Assembly (NCBI RefSeq): GCF_003096095.1
Contig: NZ_CP015453.1
Location: 1,426,001-1,490,000, forward strand
Direction of reading: 5' to 3'
Source of the DNA: Dietzia psychralcaliphila
Lineage (GTDB): Bacteria > Actinomycetota > Actinomycetes > Mycobacteriales > Mycobacteriaceae
DNA: 64,000 nt
Under the pieces are notes generated by a model. It saw nothing but the letters and a program-made list of their open reading frames with translations. It ran no database searches and was not told where the DNA came from. Positions within the stretch are counted from its first letter, which is position 1. Each line of letters begins with the position of its first letter. The translations under genes were made by a program, and so were the position numbers. Below are positions 1 through 9,881 of the stretch, piece by piece.

Positions 1-663
1 AACGTGACGCTCGACGACGAGGTCCGGGCCTCCTTCCGTCTGGTGACCCCCGACGGCCACGCGGACGTGGCTCTCCGTGTCCACGGTGAGCACCAGGTGG
101 GCAACGCCCTCTCGGCCGCCGCGGTGGGTATGGCCTGCGGGATGGACGTCGACGCCGTCGCCGCCGCACTCGGCACCGCCCGGGCCGCCTCCGCGCGCCG
201 GATGGACGTCCGGGCCACCGTGGACGGTGTCACCGTGATCAACGACTCCTACAACGCCAACCCCGATTCGATGCGGGCCGCGCTCAAGTCGCTGGCGGTG
301 ATGGCGCGGTCGGGTGGGGGCCACCGCCGGACCTGGGCGGTCCTGGGCGAGATGGCCGAGCTCGGAGAGGACTCGGTCACCGAGCACGACCTCATCGGTC
401 GCTTCCTCGTTCGCCTCGACGTATCCCAGCTCGTGGTGGTCGGCCGGGGTCGGCCCCAGCGTGCCCTGTTCCAGGGAGCGGTGCAGGAGGGCTCGTGGGG
501 AGCGGAGGCGGAGCACGTCGAGACCGTCGAGGAGGCGCTGGCCGTCCTCGACGAGCGTGTGGAACCCGGGGATGTGGTGCTGGTCAAGGCCTCGGCGGCC
601 GTCGGTTTGTGGAGCGTCGCGGAGCATCTGCTCGCGACGCGTGGTGAGGAGAAGTCCGAATGA
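1..663 (+). CDS. murF: UDP-N-acetylmuramoyl-tripeptide--D-alanyl-D-alanine ligase, 3' part
   Basis: Only the C-terminal ~220 residues are present; the frame is open to base 1, so the gene starts outside the window. MurF joins D-Ala-D-Ala to UDP-MurNAc-tripeptide in the cytoplasm, the last step of precursor synthesis before MraY. The visible part holds the end of the Mur ligase central domain ([14 protein letters not shown]) and the C-terminal domain with the ligase signature [16 protein letters not shown]. Its stop overlaps the start of mraY by 4 nt (ATGA), so translation is probably coupled. Identity follows from the motif and from its dcw position directly before mraY. Confidence 0.95.
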   Translation, partial: NVTLDDEVRASFRLVTPDGHADVALRVHGEHQVGNALSAAAVGMACGMDVDAVAAALGTARAASARRMDVRATVDGVTVINDSYNANPDSMRAALKSLAVMARSGGGHRRTWAVLGEMAELGEDSVTEHDLIGRFLVRLDVSQLVVVGRGRPQRALFQGAVQEGSWGAEAEHVETVEEALAVLDERVEPGDVVLVKASAAVGLWSVAEHLLATRGEEKSE

Positions 664-1754
664 CCCAGATCATGATCGCAGGCATCGTGGCCTTCGTCGT
701 GAGCATCTTCCTCACCCCGGTGCTCATCATCTACTTCCGTAGGCACGGCTTCGGGCAGGAGATCCGCCTGGAGGGCCCGCAATCGCACATGAGCAAGCGC
801 GGGACGCCCAACATGGGCGGGATCGCGATCCTCGCCGCGGTGTGGCTCGGCTACATCGTGGCCGGGTTGGTCGGCCAGCTGACGGTGGGCGGCGGCGGAT
901 TCACCGCCTCGGGCCTGCTCATCCTCGGACTGGCGACAGCGCTGGCGGCGGTCGGGATGATCGACGACGGCCTCAAGGTGTTCAAGCGGCACAACAAGGG
1001 CCTGGGCATCCTGTCCAAGACCATCGGGCAGGTCCTCGCGGCCCTCGCGTTCGGAATCCTGGTGTTGGGCTTCCGCAACGACGACGGGCTCACGCCGGCC
1101 AGCAGGTCACTGAGCTACGTGCGCGACTTCGTCGCCGTGACCTTCCCGGTGGTCGTATTCCTGGTCTTCATCGTGCTCCTGGTCTACGGCTGGTCCAATG
1201 CGGTCAACTTCACCGACGGTCTGGACGGGTTGGCCGCCGGTTCCATGGCCATGGTCATGGGCACCTACGTGGTGTTCAGCTTCTGGCAGTTCCGGTACTC
1301 GTGCTTCTCCACGGCCGAGGGGGTGGACCTGTCAGGTTGCTACCAGGTCCGGGATCCGCTCGACATCGCCGTGGTGTGTTCCGCAGCGCTCGGGGCGTGT
1401 CTGGGGTTCCTGTGGTGGAACGCGGCACCGGCCAAGATCTTCATGGGCGACACGGGATCGATGTTCCTGGGCGGCATCGTCGCGGGTGTCTCCGTGGTCT
1501 CGCGCACCGAGCTGCTCATGGTCGTCGTCGGTGCGGTCTTCGTGATGGAGTTCGTCTCCGTGCTCATCCAGGTGGTGGCGTTCCGGACCACGGGTCGTCG
1601 TCCGTTCCGGATGACACCCATCCACCACCACTTCGAGAACGGCGGCTGGGCCGAGACCACGGTGACCATCCGGTTCTGGCTGCTCGTGGCCATCTCCTGT
1701 GGCCTGGCCATCGCGTTGTTCTACGGTGACTGGCTCGCGAGCTCGACGGGATGA
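660..1754 (+). CDS. mraY: Phospho-N-acetylmuramoyl-pentapeptide transferase
   Basis: A 364-residue polytopic membrane enzyme of usual MraY length. It transfers phospho-MurNAc-pentapeptide to undecaprenyl phosphate, making lipid I on the inner membrane face. Family hallmarks are visible: the Asp-rich loop [18 protein letters not shown], the nucleotide-binding MGDTGS and the histidine-rich loop HHHFE near the C-terminus, separated by hydrophobic helices. The ATG lies in the ATGA overlap with murF and the stop overlaps the murD ATG in the same way, placing it inside one translationally coupled dcw operon. Confidence 0.97.
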   Translation: MTQIMIAGIVAFVVSIFLTPVLIIYFRRHGFGQEIRLEGPQSHMSKRGTPNMGGIAILAAVWLGYIVAGLVGQLTVGGGGFTASGLLILGLATALAAVGMIDDGLKVFKRHNKGLGILSKTIGQVLAALAFGILVLGFRNDDGLTPASRSLSYVRDFVAVTFPVVVFLVFIVLLVYGWSNAVNFTDGLDGLAAGSMAMVMGTYVVFSFWQFRYSCFSTAEGVDLSGCYQVRDPLDIAVVCSAALGACLGFLWWNAAPAKIFMGDTGSMFLGGIVAGVSVVSRTELLMVVVGAVFVMEFVSVLIQVVAFRTTGRRPFRMTPIHHHFENGGWAETTVTIRFWLLVAISCGLAIALFYGDWLASSTG

Positions 1755-3307
1755 CGGACGTGACGCGGTACGAGGTGACACAGGGTGATCAAGCACAGGG
1801 TGATCAAGCACAGGGTGGTCAGGCACAGCAGGATCTGGCGCGGACGGCTGTGGACATCCGCGACCTGTCCGGCGCACGGGTCCTCGTGCTCGGCGCCGGC
1901 GTGTCCGGCCCGGGGGCGGTCCGGATCCTCCACGCGCTCGGCGCCGAGCCCGTGGTGGCGGACTCGCGACCGGACGCGGTCGACCTGCTGCGAGAGGCAC
2001 TCCGGGACGGGGTGAGCTGCACCGGGATCAGCCTGGACCGGGCCGCCGAACTGCTCGGTGGCACCGATGCGGGTGGAGTCGACCTGGTGGTGACCAGCCC
2101 CGGCTGGCGACCGAACTCTCCGTTGCTGCGCGCCGCCGCCGAGGCGGGCCTCGAGGTGTGGGGCGACGTCGAACTGGCCTGGCGCGCGGACGCCGCCGAG
2201 ATGTTCGGGCCGCGACGCACGTGGCTCGCGGTGACCGGCACCAACGGCAAGACCACCACCACCTCGATGCTCGAGGCGATCTGTGGGGAGGCGGGGATGG
2301 CCGTGCGGGCGTGCGGCAACATCGGCCTTCCAGTGACAGAGGTGCTGCTCGCCGAGCCGAGGGTGGACGTCCTCGCGGCCGAGCTGTCGAGCTTCCAGCT
2401 CCACTGGGCGCCCAGCTGCCGACCCGACGTGGGAGTGGTCCTCAACATCGCGGAGGACCACCTGGACTGGCACGGGTCGATGGAGGCCTACGCCGCTGCC
2501 AAGGCGCGCGTCCTCACGGGGCGGGTCGCGGTGGCCGGCGCCGACGACGAGATCGCCTCCCGACTGCTGGCGCAGGCCCCCGCCCCCACTCGGATCGGGG
2601 TGCGCCTGGGCGCACCCGGTCCGGGAGAGCTCGGTGTGACCGACGGTGTCCTCACCGCGCGGATCGGTGACCGGGACCGGGACGACGACGAGGTGACGCT
2701 GCTGCCGGCCGTGGACGTCCGCCCGCCCGGGCCCGCGGGCATCATCGACGCGTTGGCCGCCGCGGCCGTCGCGATGTCGGTGGGGGCGCGACCGGAGCAT
2801 GTGGCCGCCGCGCTCAGGGGGTTCACGGTGGCCGCGCACCGCGCCGAACTCGTCGACACGGTGGACGGGGTCCGCTACGTGGACGATTCGAAGGCGACCA
2901 ACCCGCACGCCGCGCGCACCTCGCTGCTGGCCGGCGGGACGATGGTGTGGCTCGCCGGCGGGCTGCTCAAGGGCGCCGATGTCGACCCCCTGGTGGCCGA
3001 GGTGTCGACCGTGCTGCGCGGTGTGGTCCTGATCGGCCGCGACCGCGGGCGGATCGCGGAGGCATTGTCCCGACACGCGCCGGGGGTGCCCGTCGTGGAG
3101 CTGGCCTCGGGAGACGATGTCGGTGCGGCGGCTCCCGACGAGCCGCAGCAGACGATGGACCGCGCGGTCGCCGAGGCCGCACGGATGGCCACCGGAGGCG
3201 ACACCGTGTTGCTCGCCCCCGCCGCCGCGTCGATGGACATGTTCACCGACTACGGTCACCGCGGGCGCAGCTTCGCTCTCGCCGTGGGCCGGGTCGCCGG
3301 GAGGTAG
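1751..3307 (+). CDS. murD: UDP-N-acetylmuramoyl-L-alanine--D-glutamate ligase
   Basis: A 518-residue ATP-dependent ligase that adds D-glutamate to UDP-MurNAc-L-Ala in the cytoplasm. Visible motifs: N-terminal dinucleotide-type [13 protein letters not shown], the Mur ATP-binding loop [12 protein letters not shown], and [13 protein letters not shown] in the C-terminal domain. The start overlaps mraY by 4 nt. Unusually, the first ~30 residues hold three copies of a five-residue Gln-rich repeat ([15 protein letters not shown]) ahead of the conserved domain. A later GTG at 1760 would not remove this repeat. Confidence 0.96.
   Translation: MTDVTRYEVTQGDQAQGDQAQGGQAQQDLARTAVDIRDLSGARVLVLGAGVSGPGAVRILHALGAEPVVADSRPDAVDLLREALRDGVSCTGISLDRAAELLGGTDAGGVDLVVTSPGWRPNSPLLRAAAEAGLEVWGDVELAWRADAAEMFGPRRTWLAVTGTNGKTTTTSMLEAICGEAGMAVRACGNIGLPVTEVLLAEPRVDVLAAELSSFQLHWAPSCRPDVGVVLNIAEDHLDWHGSMEAYAAAKARVLTGRVAVAGADDEIASRLLAQAPAPTRIGVRLGAPGPGELGVTDGVLTARIGDRDRDDDEVTLLPAVDVRPPGPAGIIDALAAAAVAMSVGARPEHVAAALRGFTVAAHRAELVDTVDGVRYVDDSKATNPHAARTSLLAGGTMVWLAGGLLKGADVDPLVAEVSTVLRGVVLIGRDRGRIAEALSRHAPGVPVVELASGDDVGAAAPDEPQQTMDRAVAEAARMATGGDTVLLAPAAASMDMFTDYGHRGRSFALAVGRVAGR
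1781..1825 (+). repeat. 3 x 15-bp tandem repeat in the murD N-terminus
   Basis: Three adjacent 15-bp units (CAGGGTGATCAAGCA twice, then a copy with two substitutions) keep the murD frame and encode the Gln/Asp/Gly-rich N-terminal extension. Confidence 0.9.
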
Positions 3308-3310
3308 GGC

Positions 3311-5023
3311 ATGGCACTTCACGAACCCGCTCGAAGAGACGACGCCGACGGTGCCGGCGCCGTGACCCGGCCCGACCTCCTGGGCCGCATCGCCGCGCCG
3401 CTGGCCGCGATCAACCGTGCGCCGCTGACCTCGTACCACGTGGTCATGGTGGTCACCGCCCTGCTCACCGTGATCGGCCTGGGGATGGTGCTGTCGAGCT
3501 CCAACGTCCTCGCGTTCTCCGGCGGCGGCACGCCGTTCGACATCTTCCTGCGCCAGGCGGTGTTCGTCACGATCGGCTGGGTGGCGTTCGTGGTGGCCCT
3601 GCGTATGCGCTTCGAACTGCTCCGGGCGGCCGCGCTGCCGATGCTGCTGGTGTCCATCGGCCTGCTCGTCGCCGTCCTGATCCCCGGTGTGGGAATGGAG
3701 ATCAACGGCTCGCGCAGCTGGATCGATCTCGGGTTCTTCGGGATCCAGCCCGCGGAGATCGCCAAGTTGGCGTTCATCGTCTGGGCGTCGTCGGTGGTGG
3801 CCAAGCGCATCCGCACCGGGTACTGGCTCGACCTGCTCTTCCCGGCCATCGTGGGGTACGGGGTGGTCGCCGCCCTCGTCGTCGTCGCCCCCGACCTCGG
3901 CATGGCCACGGCGGTGACCATCGCGTTCCTCTGCGTGCTGTGGTTCTCCGGGTACCCAACCCGGCACTTCGTGTGGGTGATCGCGTTCGGCACCGTCGTG
4001 TTCGGCGTGCTCGCCGTGACGTTCGCCTACCGCTTCGAGCGCATCCGAACGTTCTTCAACACCTTCGTCGGCGACTTCTCGAACCCGCAGGGCTCGGGGT
4101 ACCAGTCGTATCAGGGGATGCTCTCGCTCGCGGAGGGCGGACTCTTCGGGGTGGGCCTGGGACAGTCCAGCGCCAAGTGGTTCTACCTTCCCGAGGCGAC
4201 CAACGACTTCATCTTCGCGATCATCGGCGAGGAGCTCGGCTGGTTCGGCGCTGCCGTGGTCGTCTCGCTGTACCTGGCGCTGGGGTGGGCGGGCATGCGC
4301 ATCGCGTTGCGGTCGGCCGACCCGTTCCGGCGCCTGCTGGCCGGCACCATCACCACGACGATCGTCCTCCAGGCGTTCATCAACATCGGGTACGTGGTGG
4401 GTCTGCTCCCGGTCACCGGCCTCCAGCTGCCCCTCATCTCCAACGGCGGCACCTCGGCGATCGTCACCCTCGCGTCCCTCGGACTGCTCGCCAACTGTGC
4501 GCGGCACGAGCCCGAGGCGATCTCGGCGATCCTCAGTTCCCCGGAGCGCCGTCGGCGTCGGTGGTTCACACTCCCGGACCCGCGCCCGTACACCCCCGAG
4601 CGCCCGGTCCCGGCCTCGGATGCGCCCGGCCGCTCGAGTGCCGGTGCCCGTCGCTACGGCGCGCCCGTCACCCGGCAGGCGGCCCCGCGGACGCCCGCCG
4701 CCCGACCGTCCGCCGCACGGCCGTCCGCGACCCCGGGCCGCGACAGGTCCCAGGGAGCTCGCGGGGGCGCCCAGCCCGCTCCTGCACCGCGTCCGGCGCG
4801 CGGCGCTCCCAAGGCCCCGGCCTACGAGTCGATGCCGATCCCGGCCGACACCGCTCGTGACCGGCGCCGCGGGGCCACCGCCATGACCGGTCGCAACGCC
4901 CGCCCTGTCCGTGACCGGGAGGCCGAACGTCGCCAGCCCCGGCGCCCCGCACCCGAGCCCGGGTCCCGGCAGTCCCCGCGCGCCGGCACACCGAGCCCGA
5001 TCCACCGGGGACGGGAACGATGA
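3311..5023 (+). CDS. ftsW: Lipid II glycosyltransferase / cell-division SEDS protein
   Basis: A 570-residue SEDS-family membrane protein that polymerises septal peptidoglycan with a class b PBP. About ten hydrophobic segments fill residues ~35-400, with SEDS motifs such as GSRSWID, QPAEIAKLAF, GLGQSSAKWFYLPEA and PLISNGGTS. Beyond ~residue 400 comes a long Pro/Ala/Arg-rich, presumably cytoplasmic and disordered tail, much longer than in enteric FtsW but usual in Mycobacteriales. The start is 3 nt after murD and the stop overlaps murG by 4 nt. FtsW rather than RodA is chosen because of the dcw position. Confidence 0.95.
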   Translation: MALHEPARRDDADGAGAVTRPDLLGRIAAPLAAINRAPLTSYHVVMVVTALLTVIGLGMVLSSSNVLAFSGGGTPFDIFLRQAVFVTIGWVAFVVALRMRFELLRAAALPMLLVSIGLLVAVLIPGVGMEINGSRSWIDLGFFGIQPAEIAKLAFIVWASSVVAKRIRTGYWLDLLFPAIVGYGVVAALVVVAPDLGMATAVTIAFLCVLWFSGYPTRHFVWVIAFGTVVFGVLAVTFAYRFERIRTFFNTFVGDFSNPQGSGYQSYQGMLSLAEGGLFGVGLGQSSAKWFYLPEATNDFIFAIIGEELGWFGAAVVVSLYLALGWAGMRIALRSADPFRRLLAGTITTTIVLQAFINIGYVVGLLPVTGLQLPLISNGGTSAIVTLASLGLLANCARHEPEAISAILSSPERRRRRWFTLPDPRPYTPERPVPASDAPGRSSAGARRYGAPVTRQAAPRTPAARPSAARPSATPGRDRSQGARGGAQPAPAPRPARGAPKAPAYESMPIPADTARDRRRGATAMTGRNARPVRDREAERRQPRRPAPEPGSRQSPRAGTPSPIHRGRER

Positions 5024-6138
5024 GCGCATCCCGTACCGGTGGGCCCTCGGTCCTCGTCGTGGGCGGCGGGACCGCGGGCCACATCGAACCCGCCCTCGCC
5101 GTGGGTGAGGCGGTCGTCGGGCTCGACCCGGCCGCACGCGTCACCGCCGTCGGCACCCCCAAGGGTCTCGAGACGGAGTTGGTCCCGCGCCGCGGATTCC
5201 CGCTCGAGTTGGTCGACCCGGTTCCCCTGCCCCGGAGCATCGGTGGCGACCTGCTCCGTCTGCCCGCGCGACTGGTGCGTGCGGTGCGAGGCGCCCGCGA
5301 CATGCTGCGCCGGACGGAGGCCGACGTCGTGGTGGGATTCGGCGGGTACGCCTGTGTCCCCGTCTACCTGGCGGCAGCCCTCACCAGGGGCCGTGTCCCG
5401 ATCGTGGTCCACGAGGCCAACGCCCGCGCGGGGATCGCCAACAAGCTCGGCGCCAGGTTCGCGGTGGCGACCCTGGCGGCGGTCAGCGGCTCCGGCCTTG
5501 ACGCCCGGGTGGTGGGCAACCCGGTCAGGCGCGCAGTGGCCACACTCGACCGCGCGGCACTCCGCGCCGAGGCCCGCGCGGCATTCGGGCTGGATCCGGA
5601 TGCGCCGACAGTGCTGGTCGTGGGTGGATCCCAGGGGGCGAGGTCCCTCAACGCCGCGATGGCCGCGGTGGCGCAGGAGTTCTCCGACTCCGGCGTCGGG
5701 GTGCTTCACGCCGTGGGACCCAAGAACCTCGCGGACGCACCGGTCGTGGTGGGGGACGGGCCCGCCTACGTGACGGTGCCGTACCTGGACCGCATGGACC
5801 TGGCGTACGCGGCCGCAGATCTGATCCTGTGCCGCTCGGGGGCCATCACGGTTGCCGAGGTGTCCGCCGTCGGATTGCCCGCGGTGTTCGTCCCGCTCCC
5901 GCACGGCAACGGGGAGCAGGCACTCAACGCCCGTGACCTGGTGGCCGGCGGCGCGGCGCTGCTCGTCGAGGACGCGGCACTCACCCCGGATCACCTGCGG
6001 TCCACGATCCTGCCGCTCGCGCTGGACGGCAACCGGCTGCAGACCATGTCCGCCGCCGCCGTCAGTGGCGGCTCACGAGATGCGGCGGAGGTCGTGGCGC
6101 GCATCGCGCTCGACGCCGCCGGGAAGGCCCGGCGTTGA
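5020..6138 (+). CDS. murG: UDP-GlcNAc:lipid I N-acetylglucosaminyltransferase
   Basis: A 372-residue GT28 glycosyltransferase converting lipid I to lipid II at the cytoplasmic membrane face. The N-terminal lipid-binding loop GGGTAGHIEPALAV, a second Gly-rich loop (GFGGYA) and the C-terminal UDP-GlcNAc site (GGSQGARSLN, then CRSGAITVAEVSAVGLP and the HGNGEQALNA loop) are all present. The ATG overlaps the ftsW stop (ATGA), and the stop overlaps a TTG start of murC. Confidence 0.97.
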   Translation: MSASRTGGPSVLVVGGGTAGHIEPALAVGEAVVGLDPAARVTAVGTPKGLETELVPRRGFPLELVDPVPLPRSIGGDLLRLPARLVRAVRGARDMLRRTEADVVVGFGGYACVPVYLAAALTRGRVPIVVHEANARAGIANKLGARFAVATLAAVSGSGLDARVVGNPVRRAVATLDRAALRAEARAAFGLDPDAPTVLVVGGSQGARSLNAAMAAVAQEFSDSGVGVLHAVGPKNLADAPVVVGDGPAYVTVPYLDRMDLAYAAADLILCRSGAITVAEVSAVGLPAVFVPLPHGNGEQALNARDLVAGGAALLVEDAALTPDHLRSTILPLALDGNRLQTMSAAAVSGGSRDAAEVVARIALDAAGKARR

Positions 6139-7643
6139 CCGAGAGCACCACTCCAGAAGCCCGCTCCACCGGAGACGACGTCACGGCGGGGTCTGTTCCC
6201 GCCACCCTGACCCGGGTCCACATGATCGGGATCGGTGGGGCGGGAATGTCCGCCGTCGCACGCATCCTCCTCGACCACGGTGTGGCGGTCTCGGGCAGCG
6301 ACGCCCGGGATTCGGCGGACCTCCGCGCGCTCGAGGCCCGCGGAGCTGTGGTCCGGGTCGGCCACGACGCCGCCGCGCTGGAGGCGCTCGACGCACCGCC
6401 GCAGATCGTGGTGGTCTCCAAGGCCGCGATTCCCGCGGACAACCCCGAACTGGTCGCGGCCCGGGCCTCCGGCATCCCCGTCGTCACCCGGTCCCAGGTC
6501 CTGGGGCACCTCGCCCGGGCGGGCCGCTCGATCATGGTGTGCGGCACGCACGGGAAGACCTCCACGACGTCGATGCTGATCGCGGGCATGTTGGCCGCCG
6601 GCGCGGACCCGTCCTTCGCGGTGGGGGGTACGGTCCTGCAGTTCGGCACCAACGCCCACGGCGGAACCGACCCGGTGTTCGTGGCCGAGGCCGACGAGTC
6701 CGACGGTTCACTGGTGCACTACGAGCCCGACGTGGTGATCCTGACCAACGCGGAGCCCGATCATCTCGACCACTTCGGCACGGCCGAGGCGTACTTCGAG
6801 GTCTTCGACACCTTTCTCGCCCGCATCCCGGACACCGGTGTCCTGGTGGCGTGCCTCGACGACGCGGGAGCGGCCGAGCGCGCGCGGCGGGCGGCCACCC
6901 TGGGGGTCCGCGTGGTGGGTTACCGCACGTCGACCGGCCTGGTAACGGACCTGCCGGTGGTGGGCGAACTCGCCGGGATCGACGTGGACTCGGGCGGGAC
7001 CCGGGCCGAGCTCACGCTCGACGGGCAGCCGCGCGGCGAGCTCCACGTGGGGACCCCGGGCCGACACATGGCACTCAACGCTCTCGCTGCCCTCCTGGCC
7101 GCCCGGGAGGTCGCTGGGGTCGCGGGCATCGACGTCGAGGATTTCCTCGCCGGGCTGTCCGGTTTCGGGGGAGTGGGGCGCCGATTCGAACCCAAGGGTT
7201 CGGCTGTCGTGCAGGGCGGACGGGTCCGGGTGTACGACGACTACGCGCACCACCCGACCGAGGTCAGGGCTGTCCTGGGCGCCGGACGGGAGATCGTCGC
7301 CGCGGACGGGGGCCGCCTGATCGCCGTCTTCCAGCCTCACCTGTACTCGCGGACCCGCATCTTCGCCGAGGAGTTCGGGCAGGCCCTGTCGATTGCCGAC
7401 GAGGTGGTGGTGCTCGACGTGTACGGCGCACGCGAGCAACCCGAGGCCGGCGTCGACGGAGGACTCGTGGCCCGTCACGTCACCTCCCCGGTCCATCACG
7501 TCCCCGACCTCGACGCGGCCGCGTCGACGGTGTCGGCCATCATTCGGCCCGACGACGTGGTCTTCACTCTCGGAGCCGGCGACATCACCACGCTCGGCCG
7601 GAGGATCGTGGCAGGACCCGCGGGGAGCGGGGCGGATTCGTGA
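6135..7643 (+). CDS. murC: UDP-N-acetylmuramate--L-alanine ligase
   Basis: A 502-residue Mur ligase adding L-alanine to UDP-MurNAc. It has the N-terminal MIGIGGAGMSAVA loop, the ATP-binding CGTHGKTSTTSML, the EADESDGSL acidic motif and the C-terminal YDDYAHHPTEVRAV signature. The start chosen is TTG at 6135, overlapping the murG stop (TTGA); the first conserved segment lies ~28 residues inside, so the exact initiation codon is not certain. It is followed 13 nt later by ftsQ. Confidence 0.95.
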   Translation: MTESTTPEARSTGDDVTAGSVPATLTRVHMIGIGGAGMSAVARILLDHGVAVSGSDARDSADLRALEARGAVVRVGHDAAALEALDAPPQIVVVSKAAIPADNPELVAARASGIPVVTRSQVLGHLARAGRSIMVCGTHGKTSTTSMLIAGMLAAGADPSFAVGGTVLQFGTNAHGGTDPVFVAEADESDGSLVHYEPDVVILTNAEPDHLDHFGTAEAYFEVFDTFLARIPDTGVLVACLDDAGAAERARRAATLGVRVVGYRTSTGLVTDLPVVGELAGIDVDSGGTRAELTLDGQPRGELHVGTPGRHMALNALAALLAAREVAGVAGIDVEDFLAGLSGFGGVGRRFEPKGSAVVQGGRVRVYDDYAHHPTEVRAVLGAGREIVAADGGRLIAVFQPHLYSRTRIFAEEFGQALSIADEVVVLDVYGAREQPEAGVDGGLVARHVTSPVHHVPDLDAAASTVSAIIRPDDVVFTLGAGDITTLGRRIVAGPAGSGADS

Positions 7644-7656
7644 CGAGGGTCGCGCC

Positions 7657-8505
7657 GTGACCGACGAGCCACTCGAGCACCCGGCTGTCGAGCTGGACGC
7701 CACGACCTCGGACGAGCCGGACACCTCGACCTCGGACGACCCGGACCGGAGGCTCGCCGCAGCCGCCGTGCGGAGCTCCGACGAGCGGGTTCGGCACTCC
7801 GACCCGGCGGTCCGTGCCACGCTGCGCAGGCGCCGTCGCCGTACCAACCGCATCTACGTAGGGCTCGGCGTGGCGTTGGTCGTCCTCCTGGTCGGATACA
7901 TCGCGCTGTACTTCCTTCCGGTGTTCTCCGTCCGGGGTGTGCAGGTGGTCGGGACCAGGACCATCCCCGTGGAGGTGGTGACCGAGCGGGCGGCGGTGTC
8001 CCCCGGGACCCCACTGCTCCAGGTGGACACCCACGCGGTGGCGCGCCGCGTGGCGGGGATCCCCAGGGTGGACCAGGTCACGGTCAGGCGCGACTACCCG
8101 TCGGGCCTGCGGATCGAGCTGATCGAGAGGACCGCGCTGGTCGTGGTCGAGGTCGACGGCGAACAGCATCTGGTCGACGGGCAGGGGATCGACTTCGGGC
8201 AGGGGGACCCGCCACCCGGAACGCCCGAACTCACCGTCGGGGAGGAGGCCCGCTCCGACCTACCCGGGATCGTCCGGGACCTCGCGACGGTCTTCGCGGA
8301 GGTCCGGGGGACCGCGGGTCAGGAGATCGTGGCGGTCGACGTGGAGACGCCGGCGTCGATCGTGCTCACCCTCGTCGACGGGCGGACCGTGGAATGGGGA
8401 GCCGCGGGTCGCGACCGCGAGAAGGCGGTCGCGTTGCAGATGGTCCTCGAGCAGCCCGGCGAGGTCTGGAACGTGTCGAATCCGGCGCTGCCCGCCTCGC
8501 GGTAG
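7657..8505 (+). CDS. ftsQ: Cell-division protein FtsQ
   Basis: I start this at GTG 7657 (282 residues); the open frame runs further upstream but that part lies inside murC. Layout: a ~65-residue acidic then Arg-rich cytoplasmic tail, one membrane helix at about residues 66-86 (IYVGLGVALVVLLVGYIALY), a POTRA domain (FSVRGVQVVGTRTIP...) and the FtsQ C-terminal domain. FtsQ is the bitopic divisome scaffold linking early and late proteins. The position between murC and ftsZ is canonical for this order. Confidence 0.93.
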   Translation: MTDEPLEHPAVELDATTSDEPDTSTSDDPDRRLAAAAVRSSDERVRHSDPAVRATLRRRRRRTNRIYVGLGVALVVLLVGYIALYFLPVFSVRGVQVVGTRTIPVEVVTERAAVSPGTPLLQVDTHAVARRVAGIPRVDQVTVRRDYPSGLRIELIERTALVVVEVDGEQHLVDGQGIDFGQGDPPPGTPELTVGEEARSDLPGIVRDLATVFAEVRGTAGQEIVAVDVETPASIVLTLVDGRTVEWGAAGRDREKAVALQMVLEQPGEVWNVSNPALPASR

Positions 8506-8596
8506 ACCGACACGCCCGCGAGCCTCGTGGACGTGCGGGGCCGGTGCCCCTACCGTGTGATCCGACGGCGGAAACCGCCTCTGACCAGCAACTTTA

Positions 8597-8613
8597 ACCC
8601 TCAACTAGAGGGT
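8597..8613 (+). promoter_or_regulatory. Inverted repeat in the ftsQ-ftsZ intergenic region
   Basis: ACCCTC-AACTA-GAGGGT forms a 6-bp hairpin about 75 bp before the ftsZ start, in the 183-bp gap expected to hold the ftsZ promoter(s). There is no U-run, so I read it as a regulatory or attenuating element rather than a terminator. Its function is inferred only from position. Confidence 0.4.
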
Positions 8614-8688
8614 GAGAGTTAGGCGAGGGTCTTTCGTCGAGACAGCATGCAACCGAGCACGACACCCCCAAAGGAAGGCCGGGCCTCG

Positions 8689-9873
8689 ATGAGCTCACCG
8701 CACAACTACCTCGCAGTCATCAAGGTCGTCGGAATCGGGGGCGGCGGAGTCAACGCCGTGAACAGGATGATCGACGAGGGCCTCAAGGGCGTCGAGTTCA
8801 TCGCGGTCAACACCGATGCGCAGGCGCTGCTCATGTCCGACGCCGACGTCAAGCTCGACGTCGGTCGCGAACTGACCCGCGGCCTGGGTGCCGGTGCCGA
8901 CCCGGAGGTCGGCCGCAAGGCGGCGGAGGACCACAAGGACGAGATCGAAGAGGTCCTCAAAGGGGCGGACATGGTCTTCGTCACGGCCGGAGAAGGCGGC
9001 GGCACCGGCACCGGTGGCGCGCCGGTCGTCGCGGCCATCGCGCGCAAGCTCGGTGCGCTCACCGTCGGCGTCGTGACCCGCCCGTTCTCCTTCGAGGGCA
9101 AGCGTCGCGGGGGACAGGCCGAAGCGGGGATCGAGGGCCTTCGCGAGGCCTGCGACACCCTCATCGTGATCCCGAACGATCGTCTGCTCCAGCTCGGGGA
9201 CGCGGGCGTGTCCATGATGGAGGCCTTCAAGACCGCCGACGAGGTCCTCCTCAACGGCGTGCAGGGGATCACCGACCTCATCACCACCCCCGGCGTGATC
9301 AACGTCGACTTCGCCGACGTCAAGGGCGTCATGTCCGGAGCCGGCAGCGCGCTCATGGGCATCGGTTCCTCACGGGGTGAGGGCAGGGCCTACAAGGCCG
9401 CGGAGGCCGCCATCAACTCGCCGCTCCTGGAGACCACGATGGAGGGCGCCAAGGGTGTCCTCATGTCGATCGCCGGCGGCAGCGACCTGGGCCTGTTCGA
9501 GATCAACGAGGCCGCGACCCTCGTCCAGGAGGAAGCGCACCCCGACGCCAACATCATCTTCGGAACCGTCGTCGACGACTCTCTCGGCGACGAGGTGCGG
9601 GTGACCGTCATCGCGGCCGGGTTCGAGGGTGGATCCCGTCAGACCTCCGGAACGGGTCAGCCGCGACGCGGTCGCCACCACCTGGACGACGACGAGTCGG
9701 TCCCGGGCGCCTCCGGCGACACCGGCGGCGCCTCCGGACTCGGATCGACTCCTCTCGACGGTGGCCGACGCGAGGAGCGCCGGGAGTCGGGTCAGTCCGC
9801 CGCCGGTTCACAGGGCTCGCGCCGCCGGGACGAGGACGACGACATCGACGTCCCCCCCTTCATGCGGCACTGA
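8689..9873 (+). CDS. ftsZ: Cell-division GTPase FtsZ
   Basis: The tubulin homologue that polymerises into the Z-ring. I choose ATG 8689 (394 residues, starting [20 protein letters not shown]) over the in-frame ATG at 8647, because AAGGAAGG at 8671-8678 is a good ribosome site for it and homologues begin here. The GTP-binding signature GGGTGTGG lies at about residues 104-111, and the T7 loop ([15 protein letters not shown]) at about 204. After the core comes a variable Gly/Ser/Arg-rich linker and the conserved C-terminal peptide [11 protein letters not shown], which in this order binds FtsW and SepF. Confidence 0.98.
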   Translation: MSSPHNYLAVIKVVGIGGGGVNAVNRMIDEGLKGVEFIAVNTDAQALLMSDADVKLDVGRELTRGLGAGADPEVGRKAAEDHKDEIEEVLKGADMVFVTAGEGGGTGTGGAPVVAAIARKLGALTVGVVTRPFSFEGKRRGGQAEAGIEGLREACDTLIVIPNDRLLQLGDAGVSMMEAFKTADEVLLNGVQGITDLITTPGVINVDFADVKGVMSGAGSALMGIGSSRGEGRAYKAAEAAINSPLLETTMEGAKGVLMSIAGGSDLGLFEINEAATLVQEEAHPDANIIFGTVVDDSLGDEVRVTVIAAGFEGGSRQTSGTGQPRRGRHHLDDDESVPGASGDTGGASGLGSTPLDGGRREERRESGQSAAGSQGSRRRDEDDDIDVPPFMRH

Positions 9874-9881
9874 GCCGGGCC

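Noticed and set aside
1721-5137. Minus-strand open frame of 1138 codons opposite murD-ftsW
   Set aside because: Antisense shadow in very GC-rich DNA; Arg/Gly/His-rich with no domain, and both opposite genes are certain.
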